Assembly: GCA_038249115.1 (NCBI GenBank)
Contig: JBBRWQ010000003.1
Span: 1-64,000 of the forward strand
Origin: UBA4719 sp038249115
GTDB lineage: Bacteria; Actinomycetota; Actinomycetes; Actinomycetales; Dermatophilaceae
DNA length: 64,000 nucleotides
Direction of reading: 5' to 3'
Under the pieces are notes generated by a model. That model had not been told where the DNA came from. It saw only the letters and a list, made by a program, of their open reading frames with translations, and ran no database searches. Positions within the stretch are counted from its first letter, which is position 1, and each line of letters starts with the position of its first letter. Both the position numbers and the translations under genes were made by a program. This document shows positions 7,272 to 16,555 of this stretch, piece by piece.

Positions 7272-8687
7272 TCAGGAGCCGTTCGCCCCCGGTTCGGGGA
7301 GCCAGGGCAGGTGCCACGCTGGATGGCCGGCAAGGAGCGCGTCAGCCGCTGGCGGTCCCCACGATCCCCGGGGGTAGCTCGTCGGGGTTGGCGGATTGTC
7401 GAGCAGCGGCTGGATGAGCCTCCAGGTCTCCTCCACGGCGTCTTCCCGGGTGAACAGGGAAAGGTCGCCCGAGAGGGCATCGTGGATGAGGCGCTCGTAG
7501 GCAGTGCGAGGTTTGCCGAGCTCATCGGCGAAGGCCACGTCCATGTGCACGTCCCTCGGCGACGATCCCTCCGGCCCTTTGGACAGCATGACGAGACGTA
7601 GCCCGGCGTCCGGCTCGACACGGAATACCAGCTGGTTCGGGTTGGTGTGGCGCGTCTGGTCGAGGAAGGCCATGCGGGGCGCACGCTTGAAGATCACCCT
7701 GACCTCGGTGGCCGTGGTGGCCAGTGCCTTGCCTGCCCGAATGAAGAAAGGGACACCGGCCCAACGCCAGTTGTCCACCTCCAGCCGCAATGCCACGTAG
7801 GTCTCGGTCGCCGATGCTGTCCTCACCCCGGGAACATCGCTGTATCCGTCGTACTGGCCCATGACGGTAGTGGAGGGGTCGACGTTGGCCATGGACCGGA
7901 AGACCTCGACCTTCTTGTCCCACAGCGAACTATGACCGGACCCCACCGGGGGCTCCATCGCTATCAGGGCAAGCGTCTGGAGGAGATGGTTCTGGACCAC
8001 GTCGCGCAGCGCACCCACCGAGTCGTAGAAGGCACCCCGGTCCTCGACGCCGAAGTCCTCGGCCAGCGTGACCTGCACCGCGGCCACATGTTCGCGATTC
8101 CAGACCGGCTCGAGCATCGAGTTGGCGAATCGAAGGAACTGCATGTCCAGCACCGGCTGCTTGCCCAGGAAGTGGTCGATACGCAGGATCTGATCCTCGG
8201 CCAGCACCCCGTGCAGCTCGGCGTTGAGGGATCTCGCGGAGGCCAGGTCATGCCCGAAGGGCTTCTCGATCATCACCCGGGCGTGTTCGGTGAGACCCGC
8301 CCGGCCAAGTGCGGCCACCACGGGAGCAAAGAGCGATGGCGGGATCTCCAGGTAGAACAGCGGCCTGGAGGTGCCCTTCAACCGCAAAGCCAGTTCCTGG
8401 TAGGTCGCAGGATCGGTGAAGTCGCCCTTCAGGTAGCTGAGCCGCCCTGCCAACCGATCAAAGACGTCCTCATCCACTACGTCCTGGTCGGCCGCCACGG
8501 CCTCGCGCACCGAGGCACGCAGGTGATCCTCCGACCAGTCGTCCAGCGCCACACCAATGATCGGGCAGTCCAGCCGGTCGGCCACTTCCAGCCGATACAG
8601 CGAGCGAAATGTCATCTTGCGGGCCAGGTCCCCGGTGATCCCGAAGATCACCAGTGCATCGGCCACCTGGGCTGCTTTGTCGTCCAT
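7272..8687 (-). CDS. zwf: Glucose-6-phosphate 1-dehydrogenase
   Basis: The 471-residue protein has the coenzyme loop LVIFGITGDLARKMTF near the N-terminus, the catalytic motif RIDHFLGKQPVLDMQFLRFA near residue 165, and typical later segments (GYSDVPGV, PFFIRAGKAL). It oxidises glucose 6-phosphate to 6-phosphogluconolactone and produces NADPH. The GITGDLARKMTF form is that of the Zwf1-like actinobacterial branch. The ATG at 8687 is chosen because an AGGG lies 9 bases upstream; two other in-frame ATGs lie 6 and 18 bases earlier. It sits between the GH15 enzyme gene and gnd. Confidence 0.94.
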   Translation of the reverse strand: MDDKAAQVADALVIFGITGDLARKMTFRSLYRLEVADRLDCPIIGVALDDWSEDHLRASVREAVAADQDVVDEDVFDRLAGRLSYLKGDFTDPATYQELALRLKGTSRPLFYLEIPPSLFAPVVAALGRAGLTEHARVMIEKPFGHDLASARSLNAELHGVLAEDQILRIDHFLGKQPVLDMQFLRFANSMLEPVWNREHVAAVQVTLAEDFGVEDRGAFYDSVGALRDVVQNHLLQTLALIAMEPPVGSGHSSLWDKKVEVFRSMANVDPSTTVMGQYDGYSDVPGVRTASATETYVALRLEVDNWRWAGVPFFIRAGKALATTATEVRVIFKRAPRMAFLDQTRHTNPNQLVFRVEPDAGLRLVMLSKGPEGSSPRDVHMDVAFADELGKPRTAYERLIHDALSGDLSLFTREDAVEETWRLIQPLLDNPPTPTSYPRGSWGPPAADALLAGHPAWHLPWLPEPGANGS

Positions 8688-8780
8688 GTTCATCAACCCT
8701 GTCACGCGTTTCTTGGTCGCTGCTGGGAAGCCGTTCTGCGGCTGCTCAACGCCACACGCGGTCAGACGAGATCAGAGTCC

Positions 8781-10589
8781 TCATCCTGACACCCGGCGCG
8801 GCGCGCCGATCCCAAGGTTGCTGTCTCCAGCGCTGCCTTGGTGCAGCTGCAGGGCGCTGTTGACGAGGGCAAAGTGGCTGAACGCCTGCGGTGTGTTGCC
8901 CAGCTGCCGGTTCGCGACGGGGTCCCATTCCTCGCTCAGGAGTCCGACATCATTGCGCAGGCTCAGGAGCCGCTCAAAAAGGGCGACAGCCTCGTCCTCT
9001 CGTCCGGCGCCGTGAAGGGCGTCCACGAGCCAGAAGGAGCACGCGAGGAAGACGCCTTCGCCGCCCGGCAGTCCGTCGTCGCTGCTCTGCGAGCGGTAAC
9101 GCAGCACCAAACCGTCCTGCGTGAGGTCCCGTTGGATGGCCTCGATGGTGCCGATGACCCGCGGGTCATCGGGAGGCAGGAAGCCAACTCTGGGGATGAG
9201 CAGCAGGCTCGCGTCCAGATCGGTGCGGTCGTAGGACTGGACGAAGGTGTTCAGCTCGGCGTTGTATCCGCGGGTCATCACCTCGGCGTGGATCGTTGAG
9301 GCCAGGGCGGCCCAGCGGTCGACCGGTCCGGGGAGCCCGGAGCCGCGCACTCCTTTGACCATCCGGTCGGCCGCAACCCATGCCATGACCTTGGAGTGGG
9401 TGAAGTGCCGCCGTGGCCCGCGAATCTCCCACAGCCCGTTGTCCGGCTGGTCCCAGGCCCCTTCGAGGTGCTCCATCAAAGCGGTCTGCAGGTCCCAGGA
9501 GTCGTCAGGTGCGGTCAGGAGTGCGTTGCGAGTCAGGGAAAGACCGTCCAGGACCTCACCCCAGACGTCGAGCTGGAGCTGGCCGGCGGCGGCGTTGCCG
9601 GTACGCACCGGTAAGGAGCCCTCATAACCTGTCAGCCAGGTCAGCTCGGTCTCGGGCAACCGGCGTCTGCCGGAGATCCCGTACATGATCTGAAGCTTTG
9701 CCGGGTTCCCGGCAACCGCGCGCAGCAACCATTCCCGCCAGGCCGCAGCCTCGTCCGTGTACCCGGCCGCGAGCAGGGACTGCAGCGTCAGGGTCGCATC
9801 CCGCAGCCAGCAGTATCGGTAGTCCCAGTTGCGGGGGCCGCCGATCTGCTCGGGCAAGGAGGTCGTCGCGGCTGCGACGATGCCACCGGTGGGTGCGTAG
9901 GTCAGCGCTTTCAGGGTGATCAGCGAGCGTTGGACCGCATCCTTGTAGGGACCTGCTACCTGACTTCGTCCAGACCACTCCGTCCAGAACTCCTGGGTTG
10001 CCTGTAAAGCGGTTTCGGGGTCCACCGACCTGGGACGGGGCAGGTGGCTGGGCGTCCAGGTCAGCACGAATGGCACCCGATCCCCCGCCTGCACCGTGAA
10101 GTCGCTGACGGTGTGCAGGTTCTCGCCCCGCACGGGAGCAGGCGTGTCCAGGTAGGCCGCGTCGGGGCCGGCCACTGCCTGGATCCCACGTTCGTCCCGA
10201 CGGACCCACGGCACCACCTGGCCATAGTCGAAACGCAGAGCCAGCTCACCGCGCATCCGCACGGACCCGCGGAGCCCTTCGACGATCCGGACCACGTCGA
10301 CGACTTCGTCCCGCGGCGGCATGAAGTCCGTGACCCGGACCCGCCCCTCGGGAGACTCCCACTCGCTCTCCAGGATGAGGGTCCCGGGTCGGTAGCTACG
10401 GGTGGTGCAGGTTCCTCCTGATGCCGGGGCCAGCAGCCAGCGCCCAGCCGCCGGGGAGTCGAGCAGGGCCGCGAAGCAGGCAGGCGAGTCAAAGTGCGGC
10501 AGGCACAGCCAGTCCATGGAGCCGTCCGTGCCGATCAGGGCAGCAGTATGCAGGTCCCCCACGATGGCGTAGTCCTCGATCCTGGCCAC
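8781..10589 (-). CDS. Glycoside hydrolase family 15 (glucoamylase/trehalase-like)
   Basis: A 602-residue GH15 protein beginning MARIEDYAIVGDLHTAALIG, with DGSMDWLCLPHFDSPACF near residue 25, the (alpha/alpha)6-barrel segment WDYRYCWLRDATLTLQSLLA near residue 260 and LLSEEWDP near the C-terminus. There is no signal peptide, so it acts in the cytoplasm. Actinobacterial members of this group include trehalases as well as glucoamylases, so the substrate is left open. It heads the minus-strand GH15-zwf-gnd set, which would feed released glucose (after phosphorylation) into the pentose phosphate pathway. Confidence 0.9.
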   Translation of the reverse strand: MARIEDYAIVGDLHTAALIGTDGSMDWLCLPHFDSPACFAALLDSPAAGRWLLAPASGGTCTTRSYRPGTLILESEWESPEGRVRVTDFMPPRDEVVDVVRIVEGLRGSVRMRGELALRFDYGQVVPWVRRDERGIQAVAGPDAAYLDTPAPVRGENLHTVSDFTVQAGDRVPFVLTWTPSHLPRPRSVDPETALQATQEFWTEWSGRSQVAGPYKDAVQRSLITLKALTYAPTGGIVAAATTSLPEQIGGPRNWDYRYCWLRDATLTLQSLLAAGYTDEAAAWREWLLRAVAGNPAKLQIMYGISGRRRLPETELTWLTGYEGSLPVRTGNAAAGQLQLDVWGEVLDGLSLTRNALLTAPDDSWDLQTALMEHLEGAWDQPDNGLWEIRGPRRHFTHSKVMAWVAADRMVKGVRGSGLPGPVDRWAALASTIHAEVMTRGYNAELNTFVQSYDRTDLDASLLLIPRVGFLPPDDPRVIGTIEAIQRDLTQDGLVLRYRSQSSDDGLPGGEGVFLACSFWLVDALHGAGREDEAVALFERLLSLRNDVGLLSEEWDPVANRQLGNTPQAFSHFALVNSALQLHQGSAGDSNLGIGAPRRVSG

Positions 10590-10676
10590 CTCTAGCGTTC
10601 CTTCATTTCGAGGACCCGGGGTGGGAGAGCGACGACGGCGATCAGAGTGTCCACGATCATGAAGCCTGACACACCG

Positions 10677-10931
10677 TCACCGCGCCCAAGAAAGCGACCG
10701 ATCCAGGGCCTGCAACAGCTCATCGTCGAGCGGGCGCTCGCAGCACTGGTCGCCATACTGTGCGATGAAGTGCTCTGCCCTGCGGATCTGGTCCTCCAGG
10801 TACCTACCCCACACAGCATCACCGCACCGTGAGCACCAACACACACTGGCCCGGTTGACTCGCAGGCCTGCTAGCCGCTCCATCTCGAGCTGCCTCTTCC
10901 GCCATGGGCCGAGACGAGGTTCGCTGCCCAT
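10677..10931 (-). CDS. Small Cys-containing hypothetical protein
   Basis: An 84-residue frame starting MGSEPRLGPWRKRQLEMERL, with a GGGAGG site 5 bases upstream of the ATG. It contains CWCSRCGDAVWGRYLEDQIR in the middle and a further CC pair, which could form a partial zinc-ribbon or redox site. No family is recognised. The reading frame extends further upstream to a TTG at 11051, but that part is less protein-like. It lies between the GH15 gene and the tRNA cluster, on the same strand as both. Composition looks like coding sequence, but no independent support is available. Confidence 0.45.
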   Translation of the reverse strand: MGSEPRLGPWRKRQLEMERLAGLRVNRASVCWCSRCGDAVWGRYLEDQIRRAEHFIAQYGDQCCERPLDDELLQALDRSLSWAR

Positions 10932-11111
10932 GCTGGCCTCCCAAGGGTCGAGGAGGACTCCGGGTTGCGCGCCGACTACCGGCCGTTCAAAAACCCGGGC
11001 CACTGCCACTCCAGCGAACCGCAGGATTCGTATGATCACGACCCACAACAAGACGAGATGGCTGTCAGTTGTCTAGAGGACCGCCTCTGATCGGGGCCCC
11101 GGGGAACGAAG

Positions 11112-11150
11112 AAACCCCCGACCGCGTTTCCGCAGGTCAGGGGCCTTTTC
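11112..11150 (-). terminator. Terminator after the tRNA cluster
   Basis: Downstream of tRNA-Val on the minus strand, a 9-bp stem (11115-11123 with 11135-11143, one G-U pair in RNA) encloses an 11-base loop and is followed by TTTCTT. It is well placed to end transcription of the three tRNA genes. Confidence 0.7.
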
Positions 11151-11154
11151 GTTC

Positions 11155-11229
11155 TGGTGGGCGGTACTGGGATCGAACCAGCGACCTCTTCCGTGTCAGG
11201 GAAGCGCGCTACCGCTGCGCCAACCGCCC
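11155..11229 (-). tRNA. tRNA-Val (anticodon GAC)
   Basis: The minus strand folds as a tRNA: acceptor GGGCGG paired with CCGCCC, D-arm with AGCGGTAGCGC, anticodon loop CTGACAC giving GAC, T-arm GGTTCGATCC. The CCA end appears to be encoded. It is the last of three tandem tRNA genes, 17 bases after tRNA-Cys. Confidence 0.93.
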
Positions 11230-11246
11230 ATTCATGTGGTGACCCG

Positions 11247-11317
11247 AGGTGGAGACGGGATTTGAACCCGTGTAGACGGCTTTGCAGGCCGTTGCCTCGC
11301 CTCTCGGCCACTCCACC
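11247..11317 (-). tRNA. tRNA-Cys (anticodon GCA)
   Basis: Acceptor stem GGTGGAG/CTCCACC, discriminator U, anticodon loop CTGCAAA giving GCA, and T-loop GGTTCAAATCC are all visible on the minus strand. The U discriminator is the standard identity element for cysteine. Confidence 0.93.
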
Positions 11318-11381
11318 GTGACTGACGTCATGCCTTCACCCAGGATCCGAAAGGGTCTGAGGTGAAGGCATGAAGCCTTCG

Positions 11382-11454
11382 AGCGGACAACCGGGCTCGA
11401 ACCGGCGACCTCAACCTTGGCAAGGTTGCGCTCTACCAACTGAGCTATGTCCGC
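11382..11454 (-). tRNA. tRNA-Gly (anticodon GCC)
   Basis: Acceptor GCGGACA/TGTCCGC, D-arm TAGCTCAGTTGGTAGAGC, anticodon loop TTGCCAA giving GCC, and T-arm GGTTCGAGCCC are visible. This is the first gene of the Gly-Cys-Val tRNA cluster, an order common in actinobacteria. Confidence 0.94.
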
Positions 11455-11532
11455 GGGACGACAGCGACAAAATACCCCGCTGTGCGTGCGTCCAGACATT
11501 AGTCGATTCAACGGATCGGAGTCCAACCGGCC

Positions 11533-12537
11533 TCACCGAAGGGACTTGTCCTCCGTCTCTCGAACCGGAGTCAACGGCCGTTCGTGGGCCGGTTCGCGCC
11601 GCCGGACCGCCTCGCCCTTGAGCCAGATGACCAAGCGCGCCCTCGAGCTCAGCCGCTCCTCGACCGCCCACAGCCGGCGGCTAGCGGCGTTGAGGGCAGC
11701 CCCGATGAGGATGGCGAGCGCCACGGCGTACAGCCAGATCAGGACAACGATCGGTGCGGCGAGCGGTCCATAGATCGAGGTGCCACCCACGGTTGCGCTC
11801 AGGGACCGGCGCAGGAAGAACGACGTCAGGAGCCAGATGAGCAGCGTCAAGACCCCGCCGGGCACGTCCCGACGCCAGGGAGACCGTCTCGGCGTGCTGA
11901 TGTGGAAGAGCGACGTGAGGCTGGCCAGCGCGACCGTGACGACAACGGGCCAGTAGAGGAACCGCAGGAAGCTCACGCGGTCCGGCAGCAGCTCAGACAA
12001 CAGTGACGGACCAATCAGAACCAGCGGGATCACGATCACTCCGACGACCAGTGCCAGTAGATAGAGCAGGAAGCTCAACGTGCGCGTCCGCACGATCCCG
12101 CGCACGCCGCTTTGCCCGTACATGATCGAGATCGTGTCGACGAAGACGTTCAGTGCCCGTGATCCGGACCACAGGGAGAACAGGAATCCCAAGGAGATGA
12201 TTTCGAAGCGCCCGTTGTTCAGCACATCGTTCATGGTGGGGACGATCACCGTGTCAACGCTCTGATCGGTGAGGAACCGCGACGCGTACTGCTCGATGGC
12301 CGTCGTGACCTGGTGCACCGTGCCCGGGCGGAGCAAGGGGCCGACGTAGCCAACGCCGCCGATCAGTCCCAGAACCAGTGGCGGCAATGACAGAAGTGCG
12401 AAGAACCCGGCCTCTGAAGCGAGGCCGGTCACGCGGTACCGCATGCAGATACGGATGGTCTCGAGCAGGAGCCGGGTCAGCGACAGTGCTCCGGGCACCC
12501 GTGACACCTGGGCGCGAATGCGCGCTCTTGGGCTCAT
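11533..12537 (-). CDS. YihY/BrkB-family inner membrane protein
   Basis: A 334-residue protein with about six membrane segments and the family's characteristic early segment GLASEAGFFALLSLPPLVLG (near residue 37), a later LWSGSRALNVFVDTI, and the GPLAAPIVVLIWLYAVALAI segment near the C-terminus, followed by a basic cytoplasmic tail. The family was once labelled ribonuclease BN by mistake; its role is unknown, with transport or flippase activity proposed. It stands alone next to the tRNA cluster and divergent from the acyl-CoA-dehydrogenase gene. Confidence 0.9.
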   Translation of the reverse strand: MSPRARIRAQVSRVPGALSLTRLLLETIRICMRYRVTGLASEAGFFALLSLPPLVLGLIGGVGYVGPLLRPGTVHQVTTAIEQYASRFLTDQSVDTVIVPTMNDVLNNGRFEIISLGFLFSLWSGSRALNVFVDTISIMYGQSGVRGIVRTRTLSFLLYLLALVVGVIVIPLVLIGPSLLSELLPDRVSFLRFLYWPVVVTVALASLTSLFHISTPRRSPWRRDVPGGVLTLLIWLLTSFFLRRSLSATVGGTSIYGPLAAPIVVLIWLYAVALAILIGAALNAASRRLWAVEERLSSRARLVIWLKGEAVRRREPAHERPLTPVRETEDKSLR

Positions 12538-12608
12538 CGACGAGTCTGCCCGGCGGATCCGGCCTGATGGGGGTCCGCGGCTGATGTCACCCGTCTACGG
12601 TAACTGGG

Positions 12609-14267
12609 GTGAGCACCCATGAGGTCACCAACCAGTCCCCGCCGCTGAGCGGGTACAACGTCGTCTCGGCCGATCCCGCCCTGTTCGAGGGCCTGGAGCG
12701 CTGGGGCAACGAGCAGGACCTGGTCGGGCTCAAGGCGCTGGGCGATCTGGCTGGAGGTGTCGAGGCGCAGGCCTGGGGGGACCAGGCAGATCGCAACCTC
12801 CCTGTCCTGCAGACGCATTCTCCGCAAGGCGACAGGATCGACGAGGTGGACTACCACCCGGCCTGGCACCTGCTGATGTCCACTGCGGTGTCCAACGGCC
12901 TGACCGCCGAGCCGTGGACCAGGCGGGCCGGCACTGGTGCCCACGTCCGCCGTGCAGTCGGTTTCGTCGCCTGGTCGCAGGTCGAGGCGGGCCACATGTG
13001 CCCGGTGTCCATGTCATATGCCGCAGTCCCCGCCCTCCAGTCCAACGTCGACCTCTCCGGCATCTGGACTCCCCTGCTCGCCTCCCGCGAATACGACTTC
13101 GGGCTGCGGCCCAACGCGGCCAAGAGCGGAGCCATCGCAGGGATGGGCATGACCGAGAAGCAGGGCGGCTCGGACCTGCGCAGCAACACGACCGTGGCCG
13201 TGGCTGTGCCAGATGGTCCGGTCGCGGGAGGGCAGACCTACCAGCTCACCGGGCACAAGTGGTTCTGCTCCGCGCCGATGAGCGACATGTTCCTGATCCT
13301 CGGACAGGCTCCGGCCGGGCCGACCTGCTTCGTGGTTCCCCGCATCCTGGATGACGGAACCCGCAACACCTTCGAGGTGCAGCGGCTCAAGGACAAGCTG
13401 GGCAACCGGTCCAACGCCTCGGCCGAGATCGAGCTGGACACCACCTGGGGCGTTCGGCTCGGCGAGGAGGGCCGTGGGATCCGCACCATCCTGGACATGG
13501 TCGCCGCGACCCGGCTCGACTGCGTCCTGGGCTCCTCGGCGACGATGCGCCAGGCTCTCGTCCGCGGTATCCATCACACCCGTCATCGCGTGGCCTTCGG
13601 CAGCGCGCTGGTCGACCAGCCGTTGATGCGCAACGTCCTGATGGACCTGGCCCTTGAGTCCGAGGCGGCCACCACACTGGGCCTGCGGCTGGCTGCGGCG
13701 GTCGACCAGGGCGATACCGCGTTCTCCCGTCTGGCGGTCGCGGTCGGCAAGTACTGGGTCTGCAAGCGCACGGCACCGATGGTGGCCGAGGCGCTGGAAT
13801 GCCTGGGTGGCAACGGCATCGTCGAGGAGAACGGACTTGCCCGGCTGTATCGCGAAGCCCCCGTGAACTCCGTCTGGGAGGGCTCCGGCAACGTCGTGGC
13901 CCTTGACGTCCTGCGGGCGCTGACCCGCGAGCCAGAGTCGGCGGCGGCCTTCACTGCTGAGCTCCAGCTCGCTCGCGGAGCTGACCACCGGCTCGATACT
14001 GCGGTCACGAGCGCGGTTGCGGCCCTGCAGAACGCTGCTGGTTCCTCCGGTCCCACGGCCGCGCAGTCTGGCGCCCGGGCGTTGGTCGAACAGCTCGCCA
14101 CCACCCTGCAGGCCTGCCTTCTGACCCGTTTCGCACCGTCATACGTCTCGGAGGCATTCATCGCGAGCCGTCTCGGCGGGTCCCACGGGCACACGTTCGG
14201 CACCCTGCCTGGCGATCTGGTCGAAGCGTCGGCCGAGAGGGTGATCGAGCGGGCGTTTCCGGCCTGA
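12609..14267 (+). CDS. AidB-like acyl-CoA dehydrogenase
   Basis: The 552-residue flavoprotein starts at a GTG and has the AidB-type layout: a long N-terminal domain with VDYHPAWHLLMSTAV, the FAD/substrate loop GMGMTEKQGGSDLRSNTT (near residue 180), TGHKWFCSAPMSDMFLILGQ, and a helical C-terminal domain with ECLGGNGIVEENGLARLYRE. AidB proteins in enterobacteria are induced by alkylation stress, but their enzymatic substrate is uncertain and many actinobacterial homologues are simply annotated as acyl-CoA dehydrogenases. No partner gene adjoins it. Confidence 0.88.
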   Translation: MSTHEVTNQSPPLSGYNVVSADPALFEGLERWGNEQDLVGLKALGDLAGGVEAQAWGDQADRNLPVLQTHSPQGDRIDEVDYHPAWHLLMSTAVSNGLTAEPWTRRAGTGAHVRRAVGFVAWSQVEAGHMCPVSMSYAAVPALQSNVDLSGIWTPLLASREYDFGLRPNAAKSGAIAGMGMTEKQGGSDLRSNTTVAVAVPDGPVAGGQTYQLTGHKWFCSAPMSDMFLILGQAPAGPTCFVVPRILDDGTRNTFEVQRLKDKLGNRSNASAEIELDTTWGVRLGEEGRGIRTILDMVAATRLDCVLGSSATMRQALVRGIHHTRHRVAFGSALVDQPLMRNVLMDLALESEAATTLGLRLAAAVDQGDTAFSRLAVAVGKYWVCKRTAPMVAEALECLGGNGIVEENGLARLYREAPVNSVWEGSGNVVALDVLRALTREPESAAAFTAELQLARGADHRLDTAVTSAVAALQNAAGSSGPTAAQSGARALVEQLATTLQACLLTRFAPSYVSEAFIASRLGGSHGHTFGTLPGDLVEASAERVIERAFPA

Positions 14268-14350
14268 CCCTCCGGTGGTGTCCTGAGTCAGACTAAACAG
14301 GACAGAATAGGTGTTCACACAGGGACGACTCGCGACTGCATAAGGACTAC

Positions 14351-16555
14351 ATGACCATCTGGCCCGGCCATCCCTACCCTCTCGGGGCACGGTTCAACGG
14401 CCAAGGAGTCAACTTCGCGCTGTTCTCCGAGGTTGCCGAAAAAGTCGAGGTCTGCCTGATTGCGGACGATGGCACCGAGACGCGGGTCGAGCTGACCGAG
14501 GTGGACGGGCATGTGTGGCACGGCTTCATCCCGGCGATCGAGCCTGGCCAGCGCTATGGCTTCCGGGTTCACGGCCCGTTCGACATCGCCAACGGTCATC
14601 GGTGCAACCCCGCAAAGCTGTTGCTGGACCCCTATGCCAAGGCCATCGACGGCCAGATCGACGGCGACGACTCTCTCTACTCCTACCATCTCAAGGACCG
14701 CGCGACGTTCAATGACGCGGACTCACTGGGCCACACCATGCTGTCCGTTGTCATCAACCCGTTCTTTGACTGGGGCCACGACCGCCCGCCACGTCACGAG
14801 TATCACGACAGCATCATCTACGAGGCTCACGTCAGGGGCCTGACGATGACCCACCCCGACGTCCCCGAGGCCATCCGTGGGACCTACGCCGCGATCGCCC
14901 ACCAGTCGATCATCGACCACCTGGTCAGCCTCGGCGTGACTGCCATCGAGCTGATGCCGGTGCACCAGTTCGTCCAGGACGCGACACTTCAGGCCCAGGG
15001 AAAGACGAACTACTGGGGCTACAACACCATCGGCTTCCTGGCTCCGCATGCGGCCTATGCCGCAACCGGGTCCCGCGGACAGCAGGTCACCGAGTTCAAG
15101 GCCATGGTGAAGGCGCTGCACGAAGCCCACATCGAGGTGATTCTCGACGTGGTCTACAACCACACCGCAGAGGGCAACGAGAACGGCCCGACCATCGCCT
15201 TCCGCGGCATCGACAACGCCTCCTACTACCGTCTCGTCGACGACGACAAGTCGAAATACTACGACACGACGGGCACCGGCAACAGCCTGCTGATGCGCAA
15301 CCCCCATGTCCTGCAGCTGATCATGGACTCGCTGCGCTACTGGGTCACCGAGATGCATGTCGACGGGTTCCGCTTCGACCTGGCGGCGACTCTGGCCCGC
15401 CAGTTCCATGAGGTGGACCGGCTCTCGGCGTTCTTCGACATCATCCAGCAAGATCCGGTGATCTCTCAGGTCAAGCTCATCGCCGAGCCCTGGGACCTCG
15501 GCGACGGCGGATACCAGGTCGGCAACTTCCCACCTCTATGGACCGAGTGGAACGGCAAGTTCCGCGACACGGTGCGCGACTTCTGGCGCGGTGAGGCTGC
15601 CTCGCTGGGCGAGTTCGCTTCTCGGCTCACCGGATCCAGCGATCTCTATGCGCATTCGGCCAGACGCCCGATCGCCTCGATCAACTTCGTGATCGCCCAC
15701 GACGGTTTCACCTTGCGCGACCTCGTCTCATACAACGACAAGCACAACGACGCCAACGGCGAAGACGGGAAGGACGGCGAGAACCACAACCGGTCCTGGA
15801 ACTGCGGGGTCGAGGGCGAGACAAAAGACGTGGCCATCAACACGCTGCGTCGGCAACAGCAGCGCAACTTCCTGACCACCCTGCTGCTCAGCCAGGGCGT
15901 CCCGATGATCGCCCATGGCGACGAGATCGGCAGGACCCAGCGCGGTAACAACAACGTCTACTGCCAGGACAACGACCTGGCCTGGATCGACTGGGCGCTT
16001 GCAGAGAGTGAGAGCGACCTGCTCGCCTTCACCAGCGCGGTGGTCGCACTGCGCAAGAAGCACAACGTATTCCGTCGCCGCCGCTTCTTCGCCGGCGACG
16101 CCGCCCACGGCGGAAAGAGCGCTCTCGGAGACATCGAGTGGTTTTCCTCGGGTGGCGCTGAGATGGACGAGCTCGACTGGCGCAACGGCTATGCCCGCAC
16201 CCTCATGGTCTTCCTGAACGGCCAGGCCATCCGTGAGCCTGATATCCACGGGGAACGCATCGTCGACTCGGACTTCCTGATGCTGTTCAACGCCCACAGC
16301 GACCCCGTCGACTTCGTGCTACCGCCCAAGCGTTACGGCACCACGTGGCGGATCAGACTGGACACCACCGAGGACGGTCCGCCCAGCGACTATCCGCGGG
16401 ACTGGCGTGCCGCAACGACGCAGTCGGTCGTCGGCCGGTCCATCGTGGTGCTCGAATCAGTTCCCGACGCCCAGCCCCCGGCCACCAAAGTGCCGGCCGT
16501 CAGGGTGCGAAAGCGCAAGCCGCCGCTCGAGGGACTCCAGATCGTTGAGGCCTAG
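14351..16555 (+). CDS. glgX: Glycogen debranching enzyme
   Basis: A 734-residue GH13 isoamylase-type enzyme that hydrolyses alpha-1,6 branches left on glycogen by phosphorylase. The N-terminal CBM48-like domain (PYPLGARFNGQGVNFALFSE) leads to the TIM barrel with VILDVVYNHTAEGNENGPT, DGFRFDLAATLAR (nucleophile Asp), LIAEPWDLGDGGYQVGNFP (acid Glu) and NFVIAHDGFTLRDLVSYN (third Asp). Length is normal. The TAG stop overlaps the stop of the convergent PPK2 gene. Together with the GH15, zwf and gnd genes it fits mobilisation of storage glucan. Confidence 0.95.
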   Translation: MTIWPGHPYPLGARFNGQGVNFALFSEVAEKVEVCLIADDGTETRVELTEVDGHVWHGFIPAIEPGQRYGFRVHGPFDIANGHRCNPAKLLLDPYAKAIDGQIDGDDSLYSYHLKDRATFNDADSLGHTMLSVVINPFFDWGHDRPPRHEYHDSIIYEAHVRGLTMTHPDVPEAIRGTYAAIAHQSIIDHLVSLGVTAIELMPVHQFVQDATLQAQGKTNYWGYNTIGFLAPHAAYAATGSRGQQVTEFKAMVKALHEAHIEVILDVVYNHTAEGNENGPTIAFRGIDNASYYRLVDDDKSKYYDTTGTGNSLLMRNPHVLQLIMDSLRYWVTEMHVDGFRFDLAATLARQFHEVDRLSAFFDIIQQDPVISQVKLIAEPWDLGDGGYQVGNFPPLWTEWNGKFRDTVRDFWRGEAASLGEFASRLTGSSDLYAHSARRPIASINFVIAHDGFTLRDLVSYNDKHNDANGEDGKDGENHNRSWNCGVEGETKDVAINTLRRQQQRNFLTTLLLSQGVPMIAHGDEIGRTQRGNNNVYCQDNDLAWIDWALAESESDLLAFTSAVVALRKKHNVFRRRRFFAGDAAHGGKSALGDIEWFSSGGAEMDELDWRNGYARTLMVFLNGQAIREPDIHGERIVDSDFLMLFNAHSDPVDFVLPPKRYGTTWRIRLDTTEDGPPSDYPRDWRAATTQSVVGRSIVVLESVPDAQPPATKVPAVRVRKRKPPLEGLQIVEA

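Noticed and set aside
10932..11454. Integration site at the tRNA cluster
   Set aside because: No integrase gene and no repeated tRNA 3' end were found nearby.
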